Notes: generated by a model not told the origin, from the sequence alone. A stretch of DNA of 64,000 nucleotides from DATLED01 sp963750255 (GCA_963750255.1 CAVVPZ010000005.1:62001-126000), one strand, 5' to 3'; counted from the stretch's first letter, positions 1-9,203 are shown. Numbers and translations: made by a program.

Positions 1-391
1 CCGTGACCTCGTCGTCCTGCAAGTCGGCGGCCATGTCAACGACAGCGTCGAGGTGGGGCACGACCCTGGCGATGTCGTTCCACTCGCCCAAGCGGACCTG
101 AGCGTCGGCCAGCGCGAGGTCGACGCCCTGGGGCTCGGAACGGGCGGGAGCCTTGGCCTCGGCGTCGAAGTTGAACGTCCCGACCGAGAGCCGCAGCAAT
201 TCGAAGAGGGCATCGACGAAGTCGGTCTCCCGGCCGCCGACGACCGAGTGGACGATTTGACCCTTCTCCAGCCAGACCCGACCGTCGACCCGTCCTCCGA
301 CGACGCGCAACTCGCCGTCCTTCTTGGTGGACGAGAGGAGCACGAGCACATCGGGGAGTGCGAACGTCTCGAGTGAGCCCTGCAGTGACAC
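1..391 (-). CDS. DUF4388 (PATAN-like) domain protein, 3' end cut by window edge
   Basis: Translating the minus strand from a GTG at 391 gives an open frame to the window edge. It begins VSLQGSLETFALPDVLVLL and continues through a GELRVVGG.V.G.VWLEKGQIVHS segment, the pattern of DUF4388 domains, which sit at the start of many bacterial signalling and gliding-related proteins. A GGAGG ribosome binding site lies 5-6 bases before the GTG. About 130 residues are visible, and after the domain (roughly residues 3-85) the chain continues as a helical region. It lies downstream of aroE on the same strand, about 70 bases away. Its function is unknown; the domain is usually taken as a protein-interaction or regulatory module. 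Confidence 0.7.
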   Translation of the reverse strand, partial: MSLQGSLETFALPDVLVLLSSTKKDGELRVVGGRVDGRVWLEKGQIVHSVVGGRETDFVDALFELLRLSVGTFNFDAEAKAPARSEPQGVDLALADAQVRLGEWNDIARVVPHLDAVVDMAADLQDDEVT

Positions 392-460
392 GGTGACCTC
401 CGCTGGCGGGTGGGGACAACAGCTTCATCGGCAGTTCGGATCGCCTACTTCACCTCAAGT

Positions 461-1252
461 TCAGCCTTCACCGGCCAATGAGGCAAGCGCCCCAGCCGAC
501 ATGGCCTCGAGGGGAGGCTCTTCGCCTGTCCAGAGCCGGAAGGCGTGGGCCGCCTGGTGGATGAGCATGCCCAGCCCGGTGACGGCCACTGCGCCCCGTG
601 CTCGGGCCTCGACGAGGAGGGGTGTTCGCAGCGGGTGATAGACGAGGTCGACCACCACTTGCCCCTTGCCCAACCGCGCTGGGTCGAGGGGGAGTTCGCC
701 CTCGCCCACGCCGGCCATGCCGAGCGGAGTGGCGTTGACCACCAGGTCGGCGGCGTCGACGGTGGCCTCGGAGCCGACGACCCCGCGGGATCCGGCGAGG
801 GCGGCGGTGCGCTGGGCGGACTCTGGTGTGCGGTTGACCACCGTGATCGACGCCGCGCCGGCCCGGGCCAGGGCGAGCACCACGGCGCGGGCGGCTCCGC
901 CGGCTCCGAACACCACGGCGCGTCGCCCGTCGGCCTCGAAGCCCTCGTCGTGGCGGAGGGCGTCGACGAAGCCGTCACCGTCGGTCGACTCGCCGTGCAA
1001 CTCGCCGCCCACTCGGTGGATGGTGTTGACGGCCCCGAGAAGGGCGGCGGTGGGAGACACTCGGTCGAGGGCGGCGATCACTCCTGCCTTGTGCGGCATG
1101 GTCACGTTGAGGCCCTCGATGCCCATCGTCCGCATAGCGGCTACGGCGTCTGCCGCACCCCCGGCCGGCACCGGGAAGGCGACGTAGGTCCAATCGAGGT
1201 CGAGAGCGGCGAACCCGGCGTTGTGGATGACTGGGCTGAGGCTGTGGGCCAC
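461..1252 (-). CDS. aroE: Shikimate dehydrogenase (start uncertain)
   Basis: NADPH-dependent reduction of 3-dehydroshikimate in aromatic amino acid synthesis. The frame shows the substrate motif SLSPVIHN near the start, NVTMPHK with the catalytic lysine, AVNT, the nucleotide-binding GAGGAARAV loop and a C-terminal GLGMLIHQAA. The listed start is a GTG at 1252. The family N-terminal strand LAGVIGDPV is encoded in frame just upstream (to about 1275), so the true start should be further upstream. No ATG, GTG or TTG exists there in frame; a CTG at 1315 overlaps the mltG stop. Either a rare start codon is used or there is a sequence error. It follows mltG, as in other actinobacteria. Confidence 0.93.
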   Translation of the reverse strand: MAHSLSPVIHNAGFAALDLDWTYVAFPVPAGGAADAVAAMRTMGIEGLNVTMPHKAGVIAALDRVSPTAALLGAVNTIHRVGGELHGESTDGDGFVDALRHDEGFEADGRRAVVFGAGGAARAVVLALARAGAASITVVNRTPESAQRTAALAGSRGVVGSEATVDAADLVVNATPLGMAGVGEGELPLDPARLGKGQVVVDLVYHPLRTPLLVEARARGAVAVTGLGMLIHQAAHAFRLWTGEEPPLEAMSAGALASLAGEG

Positions 1253-1311
1253 CGGATCGCCGATGACACCAGCCAGCCGCGTCGCCGCCGTGACTCGGCG
1301 ACCGGCGGCGC

Positions 1312-2421
1312 TCAGCGGACGCCGGCCTTCTCGGCCTTGCGGATGTTGGCCGTGTGCTCGGCTCCGGTGGTGGCGAAGGAGTGCCGGCCCGAGGGTTCGG
1401 TCACCACGTAGTAGAGGAGGTCGCCGCTGGTGGGGTTGAGGGCCGCTTCGAGCGACTTCTCGCCCGGCGCCGCGATCGGCGTCGGCGGCAATCCCTTGAC
1501 CTGGTAGGTGTTGTACGGCGACTTGATCTCGAGGTCTTTGAAGAGCACGCGCACGTTGCGGTCGCCGGTCTTGCCCAGCGCGTAGATCACGGTGGCATCG
1601 ACCTGCAGCGGCATCCCCCGACGGAGGCGGTTGTAGATCACCTGGGCGACCTTGGGCCGCTCGTCATCGAAACGGGTCTCGCGCTCGATGAGCGAGGCCA
1701 CGACGATGGCCTCGTAGGGCGAGACGCCCACCTTGGCCTGGGCCTGGGGGATTCCGACCTGCTCGGCGGTGGCGTCGAAGGACTCGACCATGCGGCGGAG
1801 GATGGCGGCCTCGTCGTCTTTGGGCTCGACGTTGTAGGTCTCCGGCAAGAGGAGTCCCTCGAGCTTGTCGACGGAGGCCGGTTGGAACTGCGATCGCACC
1901 TCGCCCGACGAGGCTGCGGCCAGGAAGGACTCGGCCGATCGGCCCTCGAGGGTGCCGACGCGATCGGCGATCTGGCCCATCACCAATCCCTCGGGCACCG
2001 TGAGACGCTCGAACTTCAGCCTCGGTCCCTTGGCCAGCACCCCGATCGCCTCGGACATCGACATGTTCTTGTTGAGCTCGTACTCGCCGGCCTGGAACGG
2101 GCCGCCGCCGTTGAGCCGGATGTAGTAGCGGAAGACCGACGACGAGGTGATGACGCCCTCTCGGTCGAGGATCGTGCCGATGCGCTGCGTCGACGAACCC
2201 AGCGGGATCGTCACGCTCACGGCCGCCCCAGGAGGGCCAGCGGGATCGACCTTGCGCTGATAGGCGGCGAAGGCGAGGCCGCCGGCGACCAGTCCGACCA
2301 CGCCGAGGATGGCGGCGAAGATCAAGATCTTCGACAGGCACCCGCGCCGGGTCCGATCGGGGAACTCCTCGAACTCGGCGCCGGTCGCCTCGTCGGTCGA
2401 TCCGTCGTACACGGCACTCAC
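1312..2421 (-). CDS. mltG: Endolytic murein transglycosylase MltG
   Basis: Cuts nascent peptidoglycan strands at the membrane and is thought to set glycan chain length. From a GTG at 2421 that overlaps the ruvX stop (GTGA), the protein is 369 residues. It has a short acidic cytoplasmic tail, one membrane segment at about residues 32-53, a LysM-like/YceG N-terminal region and the catalytic part with ASLIERET, whose glutamate near residue 245 is the expected catalytic one. The C-terminal LPPTPIAAPG and the ALNP..GDLLYYV segments are typical of the family. The open frame extends further upstream inside ruvX but has no family similarity there. It is translationally coupled to ruvX. Confidence 0.93.
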   Translation of the reverse strand: MSAVYDGSTDEATGAEFEEFPDRTRRGCLSKILIFAAILGVVGLVAGGLAFAAYQRKVDPAGPPGAAVSVTIPLGSSTQRIGTILDREGVITSSSVFRYYIRLNGGGPFQAGEYELNKNMSMSEAIGVLAKGPRLKFERLTVPEGLVMGQIADRVGTLEGRSAESFLAAASSGEVRSQFQPASVDKLEGLLLPETYNVEPKDDEAAILRRMVESFDATAEQVGIPQAQAKVGVSPYEAIVVASLIERETRFDDERPKVAQVIYNRLRRGMPLQVDATVIYALGKTGDRNVRVLFKDLEIKSPYNTYQVKGLPPTPIAAPGEKSLEAALNPTSGDLLYYVVTEPSGRHSFATTGAEHTANIRKAEKAGVR

Positions 2422-2876
2422 TGGATTCGGGCCTCCTGGCTGTCGAGCCACGTCTGGAGCAGGACGGCGGCGGCGACCTTGTCGACCACTTTTCGCCGGG
2501 CTTGGGCCTTCATCTTCCTCTGGATCATGGAGCGGTCGGCAGAAACAGTGGTCAGTCGCTCGTCGAAGGTCTCGACCGGCACCGGCGCAAGGACTTTGGC
2601 CAGCTCGTCTGCCTCGGTCATCGCTGCGGCGGCCGCGCGACCCACCGATCCATCCATCGAGAGCGGGAGCCCGACCACGACCCGCACCGCTTCGACCTCC
2701 TCGACGATGGCGCGAAGGCGCAGCCTGTCGCGAGCGACGTCTCCGCACCGAGCGACGACCTCGTACGGCGACGCCAGCACCGCACCGGCGTCGCTGACGG
2801 CGACGCCGATGCGCTTCTCGCCCAGATCGATGCCGACGACCCGCCCGCCCGCCCGGCCGGAAGGCCGGTCGTTCAT
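2418..2876 (-). CDS. ruvX: Putative pre-16S rRNA processing nuclease RuvX/YqgF
   Basis: RNase H-fold nuclease involved in maturation of the 5' end of 16S rRNA. The 152-residue protein starts at an ATG at 2876 that overlaps the alaS stop codon (ATGA). It carries the first-strand motif VVGIDLGEKRIGVAVSD with the catalytic aspartate, VVGLPLSMDG in the middle and ETFDERLTT near the C-terminus, all three hallmarks of the family. Its length is normal. The order alaS-ruvX-mltG-aroE is conserved through Actinobacteria, and the overlaps on both sides imply one operon. Confidence 0.93.
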   Translation of the reverse strand: MNDRPSGRAGGRVVGIDLGEKRIGVAVSDAGAVLASPYEVVARCGDVARDRLRLRAIVEEVEAVRVVVGLPLSMDGSVGRAAAAAMTEADELAKVLAPVPVETFDERLTTVSADRSMIQRKMKAQARRKVVDKVAAAVLLQTWLDSQEARIQ

Positions 2877-5467
2877 CGGGAGAGCTCGGCGCGCACAGCG
2901 GCAAGGGCCTCGTCGATCCGAGACGGATCCTTGCCACCCGCCGTCCCGACCTCGGGGGCCTTGGCGTTGCCGCCGCCGCCGGTGGTCTTCGCCGCGATCA
3001 CCGCGAGCTGGCCGGCGACCAGGCCACTGTCCTTGGTCACGGCGGCCGCGATCACGACTCGGCTCCCTTCGGGTGTGCCGACGAGCACGACGGCCCGGAT
3101 GCCCGGCTCGGCGCGGACGGCGACAGCCAAGTCCTTGACCTCGTCCATCGAGAGGCCGTCGCGACGAGCGACGAGGACACCATCGACGGCCTCGGAGGCG
3201 AGGGCCTGGCCTTCGCCGGCCGACAGCTTGGCCCGCAGCGATTTGAGCTCCGACTCGAGCTCGCGCTGTCGCGTTTGCATCCGTTCGATCGAGGCAGGGA
3301 GCTCCTCGGGCTTGGATCGGGTCAGCGCCGCGGCCGAGGCCAGCAGCGCCTCCCGTTCGGCCATCCACGCCAGCGTGGCCTCGCCCGTGTGGGCGAAGAC
3401 CCGGCGCAAGTTTGCTCCGATCGAGGTCTCCTGGGTGATCTTGACCGGCCCGATCATCCCGAGCGCATGCACGTGGGTGCCGCCGCACAACTCCATCGAC
3501 TTGCCCCCGGCTTCGACGATGCGCACGACATCGCCGTACTTGTCGCCGAAGAACATGATGGCGCCGAGTTCCTTGGCCTCGGCCATCGGGGCCTCGTAGG
3601 CCCGCACCGGCTCGTCGGCGAGGATCCGCTCGTTGGCCAGCTGTTCGATGCGAGCCAGCTCGTCGTCGGTCACCGGCCCGTGGTGCGAGAAGTCGAAGCG
3701 GAGATACTCGGGGTGGACGAGCGAGCCCTGCTGCTTCACGTGCGGGCCGAGCACCTCGCGGAGCGCCCAGTGGAGCAGATGGGTGCCGGTGTGGTTGCGG
3801 CGGATGGCGTCGCGGCGGGCGACATCAATCGACGCCGTGACCTCCTGCCCCGGCTCGACCTCACCCTCGACGACCTCGGCCAGGTGGCGGTGGAGCCCGG
3901 GGACGCCCGAGGTCGTATCGAGCACCCGCAGCGTGCCTGACGTCGACGTGATCGAGCCCGTGTCGCCGACCTGGCCGCCGCCCTCGGCGTAGAACGGGGT
4001 GCGGTCGAGGAAGACCTCGAGTTGGCCTTGCTCAGGGCCGGCGAGGACAGCAATGACGCGACCCTTGGACTCGACCTCGGTGTACCCGGTGAACACTGTC
4101 GGACCGTGCTCGGCCAGCAGGTCGCGATAGGCCTCGGGGCCGAACTTGGGTCCGACGCTCGACGTGGTCTTGCCCGCCTGACGCGAACGCTCGCGTTGCC
4201 CAGCCATCAGCCGATCGAACTCGGCCCGGTCGAGTGGCGCGCCCCGCTCCTCGGCGATCTCCTCGGTGATCTCGATCGGGAATCCGAAGGTGTCGTGAAG
4301 CGTGAAGGCAACCGAGCCGCCCACCTTGCCGGTGGCCAACTCGTCGTCGAGCAAGGCGGACCCCGTCTTGAGGGTGGTGCGGAACCGACCCTCCTCGCGG
4401 TCGACGACGTCGCGAATGACATCGGCATTGGCCCGCAGCTCGGGGTACGACTCCCCCATCAGGTCGACGGCGGCGCCGACGAGGTCGGCACAAATGGGCT
4501 TCTCGACTCCGAGTTGGTAGCCGAGGCGCACGGCGCGACGAATGACCCCGCGCAGGACGTAGCCGCGCCCTTCGTTGGAGGGGGCGACGCCGTCGTTGAC
4601 GACGAACGTCATGGTGCGAGCGTGGTCGCCGATGACCCGGAGCGCGGTGTCGAGGCGGGCGTCGCCCTGCCCATAGCGCTGTCCGGTGATCGACTCGGCC
4701 GTCGCGATCAGGGGCCGAATGGCGTCTGTGTCGAACACCGTCGGAAGGTCGTTGAGCAACATGAGCCAACGCTCGAGGCCGCCGCCGGTGTCGACGTTGC
4801 GCTTGGCCAGCGGGCTGAGGCCACCGCTCTCGTCGCGGAATTGATCCATGAAGACCAGATTCCAGAACTCGACGTAGCGGTCGCCGCCGCCTTGGGCCGG
4901 CCCGCCGCTGGCGCCCCACTCGGGGCCGCAGTCGAGGTGGATCTCGGAGCTGGGGCCGCAGGGACCGACCTCGCCCATCTCCCAGAAGTTCTCCTTGTCA
5001 CCGAGGCGTTGCACCCGCTCGGGCGGGATGCCGATCTTGTCGATCCAGATCTCCTCGGCCACGTCGTCGGAGGTGTGGACCGTCATCCAGAGTCGGTCGC
5101 CGTCGAAGCCCACCACCTCGGTACACAGCTCCCAGGCCATGGTGATGGCCTCTTCCTTGAAGTAGTCGCCGAAGCTCCAGTTGCCCAGCATCTCGAAGAA
5201 CGAGAGATGGCGGCGGGTCTTGCCGAGCTCGGCGATGTCGTTGTGCTTGCCCGACAGACGCACGCACTTTTGGATGCTGGTGGCCGCGGGGTACGGAGCC
5301 GGGACCTCGCCGGCGAGGTACTCGACGAATTGGTTCATGCCGGCGTTGGCGAACATCGGCGCCGTCGGGTGCGTGAGGATCAGCGGCGACGACGGAACCG
5401 CGGTGTGCCCGCGCTGGACGAAATAGTCCGTGAAGGCGCGACGCAGCGAGTTGGCATCGAGGGGCAT
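2873..5467 (-). CDS. alaS: Alanine--tRNA ligase
   Basis: Charges tRNA-Ala and hydrolyses mischarged seryl and glycyl products. The 864-residue chain has the class II catalytic core at the N-terminus (FANAGMNQF, the GKHNDIAELGKTRRH loop, FFEMLGNWSFGDYFK), the editing domain with the metal-binding HTGTH and CGGTHVH motifs, and a C-terminal DHHA1 domain ending with a GGGGNAKAPEVGTAGG glycine-rich segment. Length and domain order are those of bacterial AlaRS. The ATG at 5467 fits the family start MPLDANSLRRAFTDYF. It heads the run alaS-ruvX-mltG-aroE. Confidence 0.97.
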   Translation of the reverse strand: MPLDANSLRRAFTDYFVQRGHTAVPSSPLILTHPTAPMFANAGMNQFVEYLAGEVPAPYPAATSIQKCVRLSGKHNDIAELGKTRRHLSFFEMLGNWSFGDYFKEEAITMAWELCTEVVGFDGDRLWMTVHTSDDVAEEIWIDKIGIPPERVQRLGDKENFWEMGEVGPCGPSSEIHLDCGPEWGASGGPAQGGGDRYVEFWNLVFMDQFRDESGGLSPLAKRNVDTGGGLERWLMLLNDLPTVFDTDAIRPLIATAESITGQRYGQGDARLDTALRVIGDHARTMTFVVNDGVAPSNEGRGYVLRGVIRRAVRLGYQLGVEKPICADLVGAAVDLMGESYPELRANADVIRDVVDREEGRFRTTLKTGSALLDDELATGKVGGSVAFTLHDTFGFPIEITEEIAEERGAPLDRAEFDRLMAGQRERSRQAGKTTSSVGPKFGPEAYRDLLAEHGPTVFTGYTEVESKGRVIAVLAGPEQGQLEVFLDRTPFYAEGGGQVGDTGSITSTSGTLRVLDTTSGVPGLHRHLAEVVEGEVEPGQEVTASIDVARRDAIRRNHTGTHLLHWALREVLGPHVKQQGSLVHPEYLRFDFSHHGPVTDDELARIEQLANERILADEPVRAYEAPMAEAKELGAIMFFGDKYGDVVRIVEAGGKSMELCGGTHVHALGMIGPVKITQETSIGANLRRVFAHTGEATLAWMAEREALLASAAALTRSKPEELPASIERMQTRQRELESELKSLRAKLSAGEGQALASEAVDGVLVARRDGLSMDEVKDLAVAVRAEPGIRAVVLVGTPEGSRVVIAAAVTKDSGLVAGQLAVIAAKTTGGGGNAKAPEVGTAGGKDPSRIDEALAAVRAELSR

Positions 5468-5479
5468 GACGCCCTCAGC

Positions 5480-5731
5480 CTACTTGCGGTCCTCGGGCTT
5501 TCCACGGAGTTCGGCGAGCAGCTCGGCCTCGCGCTCGCGCATCGCCGCCCGGCCCTCTTCGGCCGCGGCCCGGAGGTCGCCGCCGAACGACTTGAGGGCG
5601 CCGGCGAGGTCGGTCGAGACCCGCTCGGGCGTGTAGCGCTCCATCGTCGACCGCACGAAGCGCATCAGCCAGAAGGAGACCCCGAACCCGAAGCCGATCC
5701 CCATCAGGAGCCAGAACAGTCGCTTGAACAT
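5480..5731 (-). CDS. Small single-pass membrane protein
   Basis: An 83-residue protein beginning MFKRLFWLLMGIGFGFGVSF, with one membrane helix at about residues 5-22. A charged C-terminal half follows, rich in Arg, Glu and Ala (EEGRAAMREREAELLAEL), likely an amphipathic or coiled-coil helix. It lies 12 bases upstream of alaS on the same strand and just after a DUF948-like gene. Small membrane proteins of this layout are commonly found next to alaS in actinobacteria. I know of no defined function. Confidence 0.7.
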   Translation of the reverse strand: MFKRLFWLLMGIGFGFGVSFWLMRFVRSTMERYTPERVSTDLAGALKSFGGDLRAAAEEGRAAMREREAELLAELRGKPEDRK

Positions 5732-5736
5732 GACGG

Positions 5737-6096
5737 TTAGCGGTTGGGCCGACGAAGCCGGCGGATGGCCCGCGTGCTCCCGGCGCCGAAGGCCAGCGCC
5801 TTGACGATCGGGTTGGCGAGGAACAGGTACATCAGCCGCGACGCGCTGTCGACCGTCGCTCCGATCGATTCGGCGGTGCCGAGCAGGGTGTCGACCCGCT
5901 CGAGTTCGGCGCTGGCCTGGGTCACGGTCCCCCGCAATTGGCCCACGAGCGGGACGGCTTCGGTGCGGAACTGCTCCACGCTCGTCCGCAATTCACGCAG
6001 CGTGCGGCTCAGCGATGCGAGGGCGAACAACAGACCAACGGCCAGGATGGCCACGGCCACAGAGGCGATGACAGCCGCGACTTCACCGGCGGTCAT
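5737..6096 (-). CDS. DUF948-like membrane protein
   Basis: From the ATG at 6096 the protein is 119 residues. An N-terminal membrane helix (VAAVIASVAVAILAVGLLFAL) is followed by a long heptad-like helix (LRTSVEQFR..AVPLVGQLRGTVTQASAELERV) and a basic tail ending RRLRRPNR. This is the layout of DUF948 family proteins, which are uncharacterised, often general-stress associated, and found beside alaS in Actinobacteria. The open frame continues 19 codons upstream to 6153, but that stretch is not hydrophobic or conserved-looking, so I prefer the internal ATG. Confidence 0.7.
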   Translation of the reverse strand: MTAGEVAAVIASVAVAILAVGLLFALASLSRTLRELRTSVEQFRTEAVPLVGQLRGTVTQASAELERVDTLLGTAESIGATVDSASRLMYLFLANPIVKALAFGAGSTRAIRRLRRPNR

Positions 6097-6172
6097 CGGA
6101 CGGGCACATCGGGGGTCCGGCTCATGGCGGCTCGCAGCATAGTGAGCGACCACCCAAGCACAGGGGGACGCT

Positions 6173-7462
6173 TCACTCCTCGGGCTGTCGGCGAAGCCCC
6201 CGACCGATCTCGGCCTCGTCCCCGTGAGCGGTGGGGCGGTAATAGATCCGTCCGCTGACCTCCGGTGGCCGATGTTCCTGCTCGACCCAGCCCTCTTCGG
6301 TGTCGTGGGGGTATTGGTAGCCGGTCCCCTCCTTGGTCACCCGTTTTTGCCAGGGGTGGGCGCTGCGCAGGTGGGGCGGCACCCGGCCGGCCGGCCGCTC
6401 GCGGACGTCGGCGAAGGCGGCTCCGATCGCCTCCTTGACGGCGCCCGACTTCGGTGCCGTGGCCAGATAGATGGTGGCGTGGGCCAGGTTGAGTTGGGCC
6501 TCGGGCAATCCGGCGAACTCGACTGCAGCCGCGGCGGCATTGGCCACCAACAGGCCCAGGGAGTCGGCCAGGCCGACGTCCTCGCTGGCGAGGATCACGA
6601 GCCGGCGAGCGATGAACCGCGCGTCTTCCCCCGCCTCGAGCATGCGGGCCAGCCAGTACAGCCCGGCATCAGGATCCGACCCCCGGATGCTCTTGATGAA
6701 GGCGGAGATCACGTCGTAGTGCTCGTCCTCGCCGTAGCGGAGCACCTTCGACGACCGCGCCGCCTCCACGTGTTCGAGGGTGACGTGGGCTTGGCGCTCG
6801 CCGGCGATGGCCAGCGCGACCTCGAGGGTCGTGAGGGCGGCGCGAGCGTCGCCGTCGACGGCCTGGGCGAGGTGGGCGACGGCGTCGTCATCGGCGGTCG
6901 CGCTCTCGTGGGCCAAGGCCCGCCGCAGGAGGCCGTCGAGGTCGGCAGGGGCGATGGGCTCGAGCCGGAAGAGGGTCGAGCGGCTGAGCAACGGGGCGTT
7001 GACCTCGAAGAACGGGTTCTCCGTCGTCGCCCCGATGAGGGTGAGGATGCCCGACTCGACGGCGGGAAGCAGCGCGTCCTGCTGGGCCTTGTTGAAGCGA
7101 TGAACCTCGTCGAGGAAGAGGATCGTGCCCGAGTCGTGCTCAGCCAACCGACGCTGGGCCCGGTCGACTGCTTCGCGAACGTCTTTGACCCCGGCGCTCA
7201 CGGCGCTGAGCGGGACGAAGGCCTTGTTGGTGTGGCTGGCGATCACGTTGGCGAGGGTCGTCTTGCCCGTGCCAGGCGGACCCCACAGGATGATCGACGA
7301 CAGCCGGTCGGCCTCGATCAGGCTGCGCAGGGCCTTGCCGGGGCCGAGCAGGTGGGCCTGACCCACGATCTCGTCGAGGGTCCTGGGCCGGAGCCGAGCC
7401 GCCAGCGGACCCTTCTGGGCCAGCCGGTCGGCCAGCGCCGAGGTGAAGAGGTCGTCGGCCAC
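6173..7462 (-). CDS. rarA: Replication-associated recombination protein A (RarA/MgsA)
   Basis: AAA+ ATPase of the RarA/WRNIP1 family that acts at stalled replication forks. With the GTG start at 7462 the Walker A GPPGTGKTT falls at about residues 61-69, followed by Walker B LFLDEVHRFNKAQQD, sensor GATTENPFFEVN and the C-terminal tetramerisation region with a final HPWQK...YQYPHD segment typical of the family. The frame stays open 23 codons further but that part is unlike the family. It lies 16 bases after aspS on the same strand. Confidence 0.93.
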   Translation of the reverse strand: MADDLFTSALADRLAQKGPLAARLRPRTLDEIVGQAHLLGPGKALRSLIEADRLSSIILWGPPGTGKTTLANVIASHTNKAFVPLSAVSAGVKDVREAVDRAQRRLAEHDSGTILFLDEVHRFNKAQQDALLPAVESGILTLIGATTENPFFEVNAPLLSRSTLFRLEPIAPADLDGLLRRALAHESATADDDAVAHLAQAVDGDARAALTTLEVALAIAGERQAHVTLEHVEAARSSKVLRYGEDEHYDVISAFIKSIRGSDPDAGLYWLARMLEAGEDARFIARRLVILASEDVGLADSLGLLVANAAAAAVEFAGLPEAQLNLAHATIYLATAPKSGAVKEAIGAAFADVRERPAGRVPPHLRSAHPWQKRVTKEGTGYQYPHDTEEGWVEQEHRPPEVSGRIYYRPTAHGDEAEIGRGLRRQPEE

Positions 7463-7478
7463 AGCCGCGAGTCTGGCG

Positions 7479-9203
7479 CTATTTGGGCGGGGGCAGGGTC
7501 CGCAGGCCGACGTCGGAGAGCACCCGGGCATCGACGGCCTTGGGCGCCCCGGTCATGGGGTCGACACCCGAGGAGGCCTTGGGGAAGGCGATCACCTCGC
7601 GGATGTTGTCCTCGCCGGCGAGGATGGCGGCGAGGCGGTCGATGCCGACGGCGAAGCCGCCGTGGGGAGGTGCGCCGTACTTGAAGGCGCTCAGGAGGAA
7701 GCCGAACCGCTTCTCGACCTCGTCGTCACTCATGCCGATGGCCCGGAAGATCCGCTCTTGGATGTCGCCCCGGTGGACTCGGATGCTGCCCGAGCCGAGT
7801 TCCCATCCGTTGAGCACGAGGTCGTAGACCTGGCCCCGGACGGCGAAGGGGTCGGTCTCGATCAGATCGAGGTCGTCGGGGTGCGGCATCGTGAAGGGAT
7901 GGTGGGCGGCCTGCGGGTGCCCGGCGTCGTCGGTGCCGTCGAAGACCGGGAACTCGGTGATCCAGACGAAGCGGTACGGCCCGTCGGATACGGGCGGACG
8001 ACCCAAGTCGTTGCGCAGGTGGCCGAGAACCTCCTGCACCGGACGCCGCTCGTCGGCCACCAAGAGGAGCAGGTCGCCCGCCTCGGCCTCCAGGGCGGCG
8101 ACCAGGGCCGCCTTCTCGGAGTCGGAGAGGAACTTGGCCACCGGCGACTCGAGCTCGCCTCCGTCCTTGACTCGCATCCAGACCAGCCCCTTGGCCCCGA
8201 GCGACTTGGCTCGGTCGGTGAGCGCATCGAGCTTGTTGCGGCCGAAGTCGTCGCTGCGGCCCGCCACCCGGATGCCCTTGATGCATGGGGCCTGGAAGGC
8301 CTTGAACTCGGTGGCCGAGAAGACGGCGGTCAACTCGACGAGTTCCATCCCGAAACGCAGGTCGGGCTTGTCGTTGCCGAAGCGCTCCATCGACTCGGCG
8401 TACGACAGCCGCTCGATCTCGGGCCGTTCACCGGTGACGGCCTCGGTGGCGTCGGCCACCGCCTCGCCGATGAAGGCGTAGACGTCTTCGGGCTCGACGA
8501 AGCTGGCCTCGACGTCGAGTTGGGAGAACTCGAATTGCCGGTCGGCCCGAAGGTCTTCATCGCGGAGGCACTTGGCGATCTGGAAGTAGCGGTCGAAGCC
8601 CGCCACCATCAACAGCTGTTTGGCGATCTGCGGGCTCTGGGGAAGCACGTACTGCATACCGGGCTGGAGCCGGCTCGGCACGAGGAACTCACGAGCGCCC
8701 TCGGGGGTCGGCGTCCACAACAGCGGCGTCTCGATCTCGACGAACCCCTGGCGCTCCATGGCTCGGCGGAGCGCGCTGTTGACCGTGCTGCGGATGCGGA
8801 GGTTGCGTTGCATCCGATCGCGGCGGAGATCGACGAACCGGTACCGCATACGCACGCCCTCGTCGGCATCGATACGGTCGCTGACGGGGAACGGCGGCGG
8901 CTCGGCCGTGTTGAGCACCTCGACCTCGCAGTCGCCGACCTCGACGGCGCCGGTGGCGAGTTGGTCGTTGGCCGTCCCCTCCGGCCGTTGGCGGACGGTG
9001 CCGGTCACTCGGAGGACGTATTCGCTGCGGAGGTCGTGAGCGTGATCGACGACGCACTGCACGAGTCCGGTGTGGTCGCGGAGGTCGACGAAGGCCAGAT
9101 GTTCGCCGTGCTCGCGACGCCGGGCCACCCACCCGCACAAGGTCACCCGCCGGCCAATGTCGTCGGCGGTCAGGGTGCCGCAGTAGTCGCTTCGTTGGGT
9201 CAT
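7479..9203 (-). CDS. aspS: Aspartate--tRNA(Asp/Asn) ligase
   Basis: Class IIb synthetase of 574 residues. The N-terminal OB fold binds the anticodon (LCGWVARRREHG, FVDLRDHTGLVQCVV). It is followed by motif 1 and motif 2 (FLVPSRL..GMQYVLPQSPQ, FQIAKCLRDEDLRADRQFEFSQ given in part), the bacterial GAD insertion, and motif 3 in GGFAVGIDRLAAIL. The ATG at 9203 overlaps the hisS stop (ATGA), so the two genes are translationally coupled. The open frame upstream inside hisS is a shadow. Whether it also charges tRNA-Asn depends on GatCAB, which is not in this window. Confidence 0.96.
   Translation of the reverse strand: MTQRSDYCGTLTADDIGRRVTLCGWVARRREHGEHLAFVDLRDHTGLVQCVVDHAHDLRSEYVLRVTGTVRQRPEGTANDQLATGAVEVGDCEVEVLNTAEPPPFPVSDRIDADEGVRMRYRFVDLRRDRMQRNLRIRSTVNSALRRAMERQGFVEIETPLLWTPTPEGAREFLVPSRLQPGMQYVLPQSPQIAKQLLMVAGFDRYFQIAKCLRDEDLRADRQFEFSQLDVEASFVEPEDVYAFIGEAVADATEAVTGERPEIERLSYAESMERFGNDKPDLRFGMELVELTAVFSATEFKAFQAPCIKGIRVAGRSDDFGRNKLDALTDRAKSLGAKGLVWMRVKDGGELESPVAKFLSDSEKAALVAALEAEAGDLLLLVADERRPVQEVLGHLRNDLGRPPVSDGPYRFVWITEFPVFDGTDDAGHPQAAHHPFTMPHPDDLDLIETDPFAVRGQVYDLVLNGWELGSGSIRVHRGDIQERIFRAIGMSDDEVEKRFGFLLSAFKYGAPPHGGFAVGIDRLAAILAGEDNIREVIAFPKASSGVDPMTGAPKAVDARVLSDVGLRTLPPPK

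Noticed and set aside
1354..3138. Long plus-strand open frame opposite mltG and ruvX
   Set aside because: It is an antisense shadow of conserved genes in high-GC DNA; composition (Gly/Arg/Asp/Val-rich) and lack of any family motif show it is not a gene.
4022..5740. 572-codon plus-strand open frame opposite alaS
   Set aside because: Shadow of alaS; its boundaries do not respect neighbouring genes and no motif or ribosome binding site supports it.
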